A program made the translations under genes and the position numbers. A stretch of 16,597 bases of DNA, taken from positions 97,747 through 114,343 of the forward strand of contig DBWM01000020.1 of the NCBI GenBank assembly GCA_002309015.1. The letters run 5' to 3'. This DNA comes from Myxococcales bacterium UBA1238. GTDB lineage: Bacteria; Myxococcota_A; Bradymonadia; UBA7976; UBA1532. Shown one piece after another: positions 6,147 through 12,791 of the stretch. Within the stretch, counting starts at the first letter, position 1, and every line of letters begins with the position of its first letter. The notes under the pieces were generated by a model. The model was not told where the DNA came from. It saw nothing but the letters and a program-made list of their open reading frames with translations, and ran no database searches.

Positions 6147-7061
6147 TTACAGCGAACCCCATCTTTTCGCGAGTTCATAGCGTTCCCGATCGATACCATC
6201 CTTTGTCCACCATGAATCCTCGATACCATACAAAAAACTGAGCGCAGGGTTAAAGCGTTGCAGCAGCTTAAGTCCGCTTAAATAATATCGGGCATCCTTT
6301 GAATGGGGGAACGGCGCAGGGCGGCGATCCGAAGGATTGGGCGGAAACTTAAGACCTTCATCCCAATATTGAACCTCTATCGCCGCTTCACGGAGCGGGA
6401 TCTTTTTGTCATCGGCCCTTTGCAACAGTTCATCCAGGAGTCCCGCATAATAAAAACAGTGGTACAACTCCAGTCCATCCCCGTTCTCATCGTCCCGATC
6501 AGTAAGTTTCCGGCAGAGATAGTCCCTTCCCTCCAGTCCGGAGAAGGGTGCTGTCACCAGATTCGCCTCTTCCCCTTTGGCGGAATAGGACCGATCATCA
6601 TCTACAAGCAGACAATCCGGCAAATCACCCGCCTTCACCACTACACCTTCCAGCTTCTTTTTCATCAGACCGTAAAAGAACCCGATGTACTTGCATCTTC
6701 CTTCGGCTGTGCGCGTATCGCAACCGTGCTCCTTACCCGAAAAAACCCGGTAAGCCGGCGCGTCATCTCCAAAGGCACTCTGCATCAGCCACGCAGAAAC
6801 CGCCAGATTCCGCTCGTGGAGAGCGCTGCTGAAGAAATCGATCGCGATGTTCTGGCTGTGAACCCATTGAAGCAACTCGAAGGCCCCGGGGTACGCAAAG
6901 AAGCAGTAGAGATTTTCTTTGTAAATCCATTCGAGAACCATCTGTTGACCGCGCTTGGGTCCAAAATGATCCCGATAACACCGCTTAAACCGCTCGTAGT
7001 CGTTCTTGAGAACGTGGGGTGATTCCAGGGTGCAATCCAGATCAAACACCATGCGCCGCAT
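6147..7061 (-). CDS. HAD-superfamily (NIF/FCP1-like) phosphatase-type protein, paralogue 3 of 3
   Basis: A 304-residue cytoplasmic protein, first in transcription order. Two adjacent ATG codons (7064 and 7061) precede CGGCGC. The second is preferred because GGAGG (7067-7071) is 5 bases from it and only 2 from the first, and because it lines the protein up with its sisters at MRR. Motif I is D7-L-D9-C-T11, motif II IDFFSS (Ser78), motif III region lysines MKKK (133-136), and motif IV LLVDDD (154-156), i.e. a full acidic pair. The C-terminal region is shared (GLELYHCFYYAGLL, PLREAAIEVQYWDE, YYLSGLKLLQRFNP and LYGIEDSWW). The strongest identity across the three copies is WVHSQNIAIDFFS just after the AYPG-x-x-ELL helix. 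It probably begins an operon with paralogue 2; the leader upstream carries palindromes. Confidence 0.82.
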   Translation of the reverse strand: MRRMVFDLDCTLESPHVLKNDYERFKRCYRDHFGPKRGQQMVLEWIYKENLYCFFAYPGAFELLQWVHSQNIAIDFFSSALHERNLAVSAWLMQSAFGDDAPAYRVFSGKEHGCDTRTAEGRCKYIGFFYGLMKKKLEGVVVKAGDLPDCLLVDDDRSYSAKGEEANLVTAPFSGLEGRDYLCRKLTDRDDENGDGLELYHCFYYAGLLDELLQRADDKKIPLREAAIEVQYWDEGLKFPPNPSDRRPAPFPHSKDARYYLSGLKLLQRFNPALSFLYGIEDSWWTKDGIDRERYELAKRWGSL

Positions 7062-7106
7062 CATTTCCTCCGTTGTGCAGGCTTCAAATGGATTTCAACG
7101 CTCCGC

Positions 7107-7184
7107 CTGGCCGGTTATGGCCAGAACTTTTAAAAAAGAATCCCTCTCATTCTGCATTCATGGTCACTTCTTTTTAAAAAGAAG
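7107..7184 (-). promoter_or_regulatory. Leader palindromes upstream of the HAD triplet
   Basis: The 370 bases between the triplet and the Nudix terminator (7065-7431) contain no believable gene. They hold an exact hairpin CTGGCC-GGTTAT-GGCCAG (7107-7124) and an exact 18-base palindrome CTTCTTTTTAAAAAGAAG (7167-7184). Related but imperfect T5/A5 palindromes lie near 7126-7137 and 7339-7354. AT content is higher than in the flanking genes. This is a reasonable place for a promoter and dimeric-regulator sites serving the triplet, but no clear -35/-10 pair is visible. Confidence 0.45.
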
Positions 7185-7431
7185 CTTCGGTTTCAACCGT
7201 TGACTGCGTCTTTCCTGAATCCGATCGCACAGTTTAAGAGATGAACACCGCTTCCAATGGTTTAAAAGCGGCATTCACCGCCCAACATGGGCCTTTCTTT
7301 TCAACAATCTGTATCCATCACCATCGGTTAAGGTCATCTCTTTTTCAAAAGTTCCTGCCATCACCGCCGGATCATGCAGGATCCCATCCGTTTGAAGCAC
7401 CCTTAACCGAAAGCAAGGCCTCGCTGCGCAC

Positions 7432-7466
7432 AAAAAAAGGCGACTTTCCTCAGGTCGCCTTCATTT
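7432..7466 (-). terminator. Terminator of the Nudix gene
   Basis: AAGGCGAC and GTCGCCTT form an 8-bp stem (7437-7444 with 7454-7461) around a 9-base loop. Read on the minus strand the stem is followed by a run of T (complement of the A-run 7432-7438), about 20 bases past the Nudix stop. A T-rich flank on the other side (ATTTTT) makes it weakly bidirectional. It separates the Nudix gene from the HAD triplet downstream. Confidence 0.82.
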
Positions 7467-7480
7467 TTGAGAGAGAAAAT

Positions 7481-8104
7481 TCAGCGTAACCAGTCTTCGC
7501 GCAGCTTTTCGTTGGCTACAAAGCGGCCGATACCAGCGGATCGGACCGCCTGGCGCCGGCGCAACCAGGCCTTGAATGCGGTGGGCAAGATGAGCGCATC
7601 CCAGATTTGGTTATATAAATGCCTTGCTTGTGCTGTTCTAAAGGGTGAAGGCAAAAGTTGCAATGGAGCCGTAGAAATTTGCGTTAAATCCCGCAATCTC
7701 TGGCGCGCAGCCGAAATGATTTTCGCATGGTCGAAGGCCAGCGGGGGCAAATCGTTCACGTTAAACCACGCGAGGTTTGCAGCGTCGTCGCCAGCCTTCG
7801 CAACCGCATCGGGCGGGCAGAGGCCCACGAACGCAGCCGTCGCCGTCCAGCCCCGGGGATCGCGACCCGGATCGCCAAATGTGCCGATTTCAAACAGGGG
7901 GATCGGTGGAAGCGTGGTCTCTTCGTTGAGTTCGCGCAACGCCGCCTGCTCGGGCGGCTCATCCTTCTCAACAAATCCACCCGGCAGCGCGTAATGGCCC
8001 TTAAACGGATCATTTCCGCGCTCGATCAAAAGCAATTGCAAATGCCCGCCGGAATAACGGAAGGCGACCACGTCCGCTGTCAGTGAAGGTTTTGGGTATT
8101 CCAT
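7481..8104 (-). CDS. Nudix hydrolase-domain protein, NrtR-like (possible transcription regulator)
   Basis: A 207-residue cytoplasmic protein. The Nudix box lies at residues 43-65 (G43...E49...R57-E-L-N-E61-E62-T-T-L) and keeps the metal-binding glutamates; the usual Gly near its end is Thr64. The N-terminus (YPKPSLTADVVAF) and the box context (GHYALPGGFV) are typical of the ADP-ribose pyrophosphatase/NrtR group. The C-terminal ~70 residues (LLPSPFRTAQARHLYNQIWD...FKAWLRRR) match the pattern of the NrtR winged helix that binds DNA under control of NAD-related ligands. It may thus be a regulator or a plain hydrolase. ATG 8104 is chosen over GTG 8119 because the family begins here; neither has a good ribosome binding site. 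It is divergent from the TPR gene, and upstream of, though terminator-separated from, the HAD triplet. Confidence 0.85.
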   Translation of the reverse strand: MEYPKPSLTADVVAFRYSGGHLQLLLIERGNDPFKGHYALPGGFVEKDEPPEQAALRELNEETTLPPIPLFEIGTFGDPGRDPRGWTATAAFVGLCPPDAVAKAGDDAANLAWFNVNDLPPLAFDHAKIISAARQRLRDLTQISTAPLQLLPSPFRTAQARHLYNQIWDALILPTAFKAWLRRRQAVRSAGIGRFVANEKLREDWLR

Positions 8105-8165
8105 GCCGCTAGAATGCACGGATTTGAAACATCAATCAATGACAATGGCGTTTGCGTTCAGGTTT

Positions 8166-8174
8166 TGCTAGTCT
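8166..8174 (+). promoter_or_regulatory. Possible extended -10 promoter element of the TPR gene
   Basis: TG-C-TAGTCT lies 29 bases before the chosen ATG (8203) in the 98-base divergent gap, a fair extended -10 hexamer. No good -35 sits at 16-18 bases upstream, so the call rests on the -10 alone. Confidence 0.3.
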
Positions 8175-8202
8175 GCGCGCTTCCAAAAATGAGAGCCGTC
8201 CA

Positions 8203-10689
8203 ATGCCGCAAGCGCCTCAAAACCCCATCTCGCCCTTTGAAGCCACGCTCAGCACCGAAGACGATACGGCCGACGTGAGCGTCGACGATGAGACCGTTCA
8301 AATGGATCCCAGCGATCCGTTCTCCAATGCGTCCCAGGCTTTTCATTCGGGCGATTACAGCCAGACGGTCGCGATCTTAACCCAGACATTAACGCCCCTG
8401 CCGCCCGAGATGCGGCTGTTGCTCGCCCGGGCTTACGCAAACTTAGGGCTTTCGGCGCAGTCTATCCGCACAGCTGCCCGCGCTCTGCTGCAATGCGATC
8501 CTTATCCCTTTGCCGTTGAAACTTACTTACTGCTCTCGAAGCAGTTATGGGCATCGAGCAAGCCCGCAGACGCGCTCCTTACGGCGCAAAAAGCGAGGGA
8601 TCTCTGCAACAACGCGTATCACCGCGCCTGGGTTCAGCAGATTGAGGCCGCAAATCCCGATCCGCCCGCTTACGATCTCGGGACTTTGCTCCAGAAGCTC
8701 GCCGCCGATCCCTATACCGGGCAGGAAATCGATCTCGGCATTCATCAAAACATCAGCAATGCGCAGATTCAGATGCGGGTCAGCCAGAATCCCGCGGCGA
8801 TGCCCATCGCTCACAATCTGCCTCATCTGCCCGAAAGCCATCACGACGACGATAAGACGATCGATGTGCAGGCGATGACGCAGTCCATGGAAACATCTGC
8901 GACCGCATCCCTCGAAAGCGATTCCGTAGACGAAGAGGATCTGGACGAGACGATCGCCAATTTGCCTGAAGATCTGCAGCTGGGTGACGGATCGGTCCTG
9001 CAGGATGACGAAACCGTCACATTAAAGTCCAAAGACGCGGGAACAGAGCAGCCAGTCCCCCGGTTTGAAGCGCTCGCTACGCCGGACGAGCTCGATACCA
9101 CCGCTTCTGTCAACACCCTTTCGATGGAGGATACGACAGGCTCGACGCTCGACTCATCGTTGGGTCAGCCTTTGCCGCAAACGCCCGGGCTTGCGCTCCA
9201 GACCCTGCCCAAAGCGCAGAAACTCCTGCAGGCTCAGGCACAATTGCTCGAAGAGCCGCTCAATCCCAGCGAATTTGGGCCGAATCCATCGATCTTTCAG
9301 ACGAATCCCGAGCCTTCGGCGCATCCGGACCGGAAAGCAAGCGGGAAGCTGCCCGGATTGCCGCAAACCTTAAATCAATTGCCGCGACCCTCTACGGGAT
9401 TGCCGCCCAATCTGAATCAAATGCCGCCGCCTACCCCGGGATTGCCGCAAACGCTCAACCAGCTGCCGAAGCAGCCTACGGGTTTGCCGCAAACGCTCAA
9501 CCAGCTGCCGAAGCAGCCTACGGGTTTGCCGCGCGTTCAAACGAATCTGCCGCCGCAGTCTGCGGGATTGCCGCGCGTTCAAACGAATCTGCCGCCGCAG
9601 TCTGTGGGATCGCTGCCCGTATGCGAAGGGAGGCGTCCCCAATCCCAGGAGCCTTCGGTCTTCAATCCGCTCTTAAAAAACAATACCCGGATTTCCGCCG
9701 CAAAGAAGCAAAAGTCGCGCTCTAACCTGAAGATTTACGTCCTGCTCGCAGCCGTTGCGTTGTTTGTCTTCACCATTTTGATCTGCGGCTTAAGCCTTTA
9801 TCGCGCACGCCTGAGCATTGCCCAGCAGACCTCAAAGGCGCGCGCAGCTTTTCAGACGGGTCGCTACGCGGGGCACAAAGAAGCGTTGCAAATCCTCGAG
9901 TCTTCCGAAAACCAGCCCGGTTTCTGGGCGCAGATGGGCGATCGTACGGCGCGCTTCTTTGGGAACCGGGGGTTAAAGGCGCTTTATGCCGATCAGACGG
10001 CGCTCAACATGCGCATACGCGCCGAGATGCGCGCGATCTATTGCGATCAGCAGATCGAACAGCTGCCAAAAGACGCACCGATGCTGGACGCCACGTACAG
10101 TCACCTGCTGCTTCAGATCGATTCGGGCGAGCTCCATCAGGCAGAGGTTTATTTGCAGGCGCTGCCCAAAGAGACGGCGGATTTACCTGACATGATCGCG
10201 CTCAAAGCGCGGCTGGCCGAGCGTGAAGGCCATTTAAAGGAAGCGCAGCTATGGGCGAAGAAGGCGGCATCCCTGGCAAAAGATGACCGTTCACTCGCGC
10301 GTTATGCGGCATTCCTGGCAGCTGAAGCGCAGGATCCGGAAGCGATGATGTTGTTGCAGCAGCTGATCGCACAGAATCCCATGGAGCATCAGCCAGAGCA
10401 GATATTGCTTTCACGCCTGCAGATCCGTCTGCAGCAACAGCCCGGGATGGCGCAGGCCACCTTGCAGACCCTATTGCAAAACCACAAGGATTTGAGCCCC
10501 ATCGAGCAGGCCCTCGCGCAGGAAGCTCTGGGTATGGCCTACGAGCAAAATCAGGCGTTCGAAAAAGCGCGGGATGCGTACCTTTTGGCCTATAAGGCCT
10601 GCCCGCGCAAAGCATTTGAAGCGCAGGCCAAACGCGATCTGCGCCCAATGCAGGAAGCGGATCCCAAGCCCGAAGCGACTGCGCCCTGA
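8203..10689 (+). CDS. Membrane-anchored TPR protein with acidic and proline-rich repeat linker
   Basis: An 828-residue protein I cannot name. Residues ~38-150 form TPR-like helices (AFHSGDYSQTVAILTQTL, LLLARAYANLGLSAQSIRTAARAL). An acidic, Thr/Asp-rich stretch (~210-330; DETVQM, DKTIDV, DETIANL, DETVTL) could be a phosphorylated disordered segment. Residues 385-468 are six 14-residue Gly-Leu-Pro repeats. A basic patch (KKQKSRSNLK) precedes one transmembrane helix (~511-533), so by the positive-inside rule the N-terminal part is cytoplasmic and the C-terminal TPR array (~540-820; e.g. ALGMAYEQNQAFEKARDAYLLAYKACP) is periplasmic. ATG 8203 is chosen because an upstream TTG start at 8152 would overlap the promoter-like region and adds no conserved residues. 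The layout suggests a scaffold linking the two sides of the membrane. No neighbour clarifies its partner. Confidence 0.8.
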   Translation: MPQAPQNPISPFEATLSTEDDTADVSVDDETVQMDPSDPFSNASQAFHSGDYSQTVAILTQTLTPLPPEMRLLLARAYANLGLSAQSIRTAARALLQCDPYPFAVETYLLLSKQLWASSKPADALLTAQKARDLCNNAYHRAWVQQIEAANPDPPAYDLGTLLQKLAADPYTGQEIDLGIHQNISNAQIQMRVSQNPAAMPIAHNLPHLPESHHDDDKTIDVQAMTQSMETSATASLESDSVDEEDLDETIANLPEDLQLGDGSVLQDDETVTLKSKDAGTEQPVPRFEALATPDELDTTASVNTLSMEDTTGSTLDSSLGQPLPQTPGLALQTLPKAQKLLQAQAQLLEEPLNPSEFGPNPSIFQTNPEPSAHPDRKASGKLPGLPQTLNQLPRPSTGLPPNLNQMPPPTPGLPQTLNQLPKQPTGLPQTLNQLPKQPTGLPRVQTNLPPQSAGLPRVQTNLPPQSVGSLPVCEGRRPQSQEPSVFNPLLKNNTRISAAKKQKSRSNLKIYVLLAAVALFVFTILICGLSLYRARLSIAQQTSKARAAFQTGRYAGHKEALQILESSENQPGFWAQMGDRTARFFGNRGLKALYADQTALNMRIRAEMRAIYCDQQIEQLPKDAPMLDATYSHLLLQIDSGELHQAEVYLQALPKETADLPDMIALKARLAEREGHLKEAQLWAKKAASLAKDDRSLARYAAFLAAEAQDPEAMMLLQQLIAQNPMEHQPEQILLSRLQIRLQQQPGMAQATLQTLLQNHKDLSPIEQALAQEALGMAYEQNQAFEKARDAYLLAYKACPRKAFEAQAKRDLRPMQEADPKPEATAP
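9355..9606 (+). repeat. Six in-frame 42-bp tandem repeats within the TPR gene
   Basis: Six units of exactly 42 bp start at 9355, 9397, 9439, 9481, 9523 and 9565. Each encodes 14 residues beginning G-L-P (e.g. TGLPQTLNQLPKQP and AGLPRVQTNLPPQS). Units 3 and 4 are almost identical, as are 5 and 6, which points to recent pairwise duplication. Length variation between strains would be expected and would keep the frame. Confidence 0.95.
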
Positions 10690-10805
10690 TCCTCTGCTGA
10701 AAACCCCCTGAAACCGGAACACCCCCTCGAATCCCCTGCAGTCAGCGCGCCTTTGCATCAAAAAATGGGCGCAATGCCAGAGATTTGAGCAAGAAGGAAG
10801 AAACC

Positions 10806-12491
10806 ATGGAAGCAAACGCCCAGGATTTGAACGAAAAGAAAGAGACGACGCTCGTTATCGGTCACCGTAACCCCGACACCGATTCCGTTTGCTCGGCAAT
10901 CTGTTACGCCTGGCTCAAGAGCGCTTTGAATGCGGGCGAATATCTGCCTTGTCGCGGCGGAAGCCTCAACCCTGAAACCGAATATGTTTTGAATTACTTC
11001 GGCATCGAAGAGCCTTCGTGCGTAGACAATGTGCGTACGCAGGTAAAGGACATCGACTTCAGAAAAACTCCGGGAGTTTCGCGCGGATTCTCTTTAAAGA
11101 ATGCGTGGCGCCTGATGCAGGAAAACAATGTGGTCACGCTTCCGGTGGTAAACGACGCATCTCTGCTCGAAGGCGTCATCACCATCGGCGATATCACGAA
11201 GTCGTATATGAATCTTTACGACAGCAGCATCATCTCCCAGGCATGCACCAAATACGCCAACATCATCGAGACGCTTGAGGCGACTTTGATCGTAGGCGAT
11301 CCCGAAGCCTTTTTTACTTCGGGTAAAGTGCTCATCGCTGCGGCCAATCCCGATATGATGGAAAACTATATCGAGAAGAACGATCTCGTCATTCTGGGAA
11401 ACCGCTACGAATCCCAACTCTGCGCCATCGAAATGGAAGCCGGCTGCATCATTGTCTGCGACGGCGCAAACGTTTCGCTGACCATCCGCAAGCTTGCCAC
11501 CGAACACAACTGCACGGTTTTAACAACCCCTTACGATACCTACACGACCGCGCGCCTCATCACCCAATCGATGCCGATCAGCCATTTTATGACGCGCGAG
11601 AATCTGATTACCTTTACGGAAGACGACTATCTCGACGAGATTCACGACATTATGGCGAGCAAACGCCACAGGGACTTTCCCGTCACCGACGGAGATGGCC
11701 ATTATGTAGGCATGCTCTCCCGCCGGAATTTATTAGGTGCCAAGGGTAAGCGCGTCATCTTAGTCGACCACAACGAAAAATCTCAGGCTGTCCCCGGAAT
11801 GGAAACCGCCGACATCAGAGAAATCATCGATCACCACAGGCTCGGCACCATCGAAACTTTACAACCGGTCTATTTCCGCTGCCAGCCGCTCGGTTGTACG
11901 GCGACCATCATCTATCAGATGTACCTCGAATCCCATGTTGAGGTGACTCCCAGGATTGCGGGCCTGCTCTGCAGCGCGATCATTTCAGACACGCTCTATT
12001 TCCGCTCGCCCACCTGCACGCCGGTCGATAAAAAGACGGCTTTGGAACTCGCCCAGATTGCAGGGATCGAAATCGACAGCTATGCCAAACATATGCTTTC
12101 GGCTGCGTCGGACTTAAAGGGCAAATCCGACCAGGACATCTTCTATCAGGATTTCAAACGCTTCACTGCCGGCAAATATACGTTTGGTATCGGCCAAATC
12201 ACTTCGCTTAACGCCGACGAGCTCGAAGAGTTAAAGCCCAGAATGCAGGCTTACAGCGAAAAGGCCCAGGCTTATCACCATACCAACATGATGTTCTTCA
12301 TGCTCACCAACATTCTGACCGAATCGACGGAGCTTTTATGCTTAGGTCAGGGCGCAGAGCAGCTGATCTCGAACGCTTTCCACCTCGACGACGATCACAT
12401 CGAGAAGATCGACGGGATTATCCACCTGCCCGGCGTCGTCTCCCGAAAGAAACAGCTCGCTCCGATCATCATGATGGCGCTTCAAAACTGA
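10806..12491 (+). CDS. ppaC: Manganese-dependent inorganic pyrophosphatase (family II) with CBS and DRTGG domains
   Basis: A 561-residue cytoplasmic enzyme hydrolysing pyrophosphate to phosphate, which pulls biosynthetic reactions forward. DHH-family metal ligands are present: G-H20-R-N-P-D24-T-D26-S, D321-H-N-E, D342-H-H (342-344) and S-D395-T. The C-terminal DHHA2 domain carries the substrate-binding S-R-K-K-Q (546-550). Inserted in the first domain are a CBS motif (~76-137), a DRTGG domain (~145-250) and a second CBS motif (~256-312). This is the regulated subtype, in which adenine nucleotides or diadenosine polyphosphates tune activity. The length fits that subtype (ordinary family II enzymes are ~310). 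ATG 10806 is preferred over TTG 10785 because GAAGGAAG (10793-10800) sits 5 bases upstream. No active-site residue is missing. It has its own leader and is not tightly coupled to its neighbours. Confidence 0.95.
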   Translation: MEANAQDLNEKKETTLVIGHRNPDTDSVCSAICYAWLKSALNAGEYLPCRGGSLNPETEYVLNYFGIEEPSCVDNVRTQVKDIDFRKTPGVSRGFSLKNAWRLMQENNVVTLPVVNDASLLEGVITIGDITKSYMNLYDSSIISQACTKYANIIETLEATLIVGDPEAFFTSGKVLIAAANPDMMENYIEKNDLVILGNRYESQLCAIEMEAGCIIVCDGANVSLTIRKLATEHNCTVLTTPYDTYTTARLITQSMPISHFMTRENLITFTEDDYLDEIHDIMASKRHRDFPVTDGDGHYVGMLSRRNLLGAKGKRVILVDHNEKSQAVPGMETADIREIIDHHRLGTIETLQPVYFRCQPLGCTATIIYQMYLESHVEVTPRIAGLLCSAIISDTLYFRSPTCTPVDKKTALELAQIAGIEIDSYAKHMLSAASDLKGKSDQDIFYQDFKRFTAGKYTFGIGQITSLNADELEELKPRMQAYSEKAQAYHHTNMMFFMLTNILTESTELLCLGQGAEQLISNAFHLDDDHIEKIDGIIHLPGVVSRKKQLAPIIMMALQN

Positions 12492-12791
12492 ACTCCGAAG
12501 GATTCCCGCAGAAACAAAACCGAATGCGCGCAAAATGCCAGGGATTGCCACACAGCTTAAAACGAGATCGCGCAAAATCTTCGTGATTTTTACAGACTCA
12601 AAATTGCGCCGTTTCAAACTCTACAGATTGAGCGCACATTCATTTAAAACCGAGAGCTCATTCCAAAGGATTTAAACGTTTTAAAACCGAACAGCGCCCA
12701 AATCCTCCACAATTCGCGCAACATCGGCCGCCTTGTTGCAAAGATTCCGAAGGATTCGGACCGCATTGAAACCGAACAGGATCGAAACCCC
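12492..12791 (+). repeat. Intergenic region with short interleaved repeats
   Basis: This 300-base gap has no gene. It contains TCCGAAGGATTC twice (12494-12505 and 12747-12758 region, the second inside the hairpin CCGAA-GGA-TTCGG) and a variant TTCCAAAGGATTT near 12661. AAAACCGA occurs at 12516, 12646 and 12683, with GAAACCGA at about 12768. GCGCAAAAT occurs twice (12528 and 12570). There is no T-rich terminator for ppaC and no clear promoter for the next gene. Slippage-derived or regulatory origin cannot be told apart by eye. Confidence 0.4.

Noticed and set aside
7241..7489. An 82-codon plus frame in the leader of the HAD triplet
   Set aside because: No ribosome binding site or domain, and it runs through the Nudix terminator into the Nudix gene on the opposite strand.
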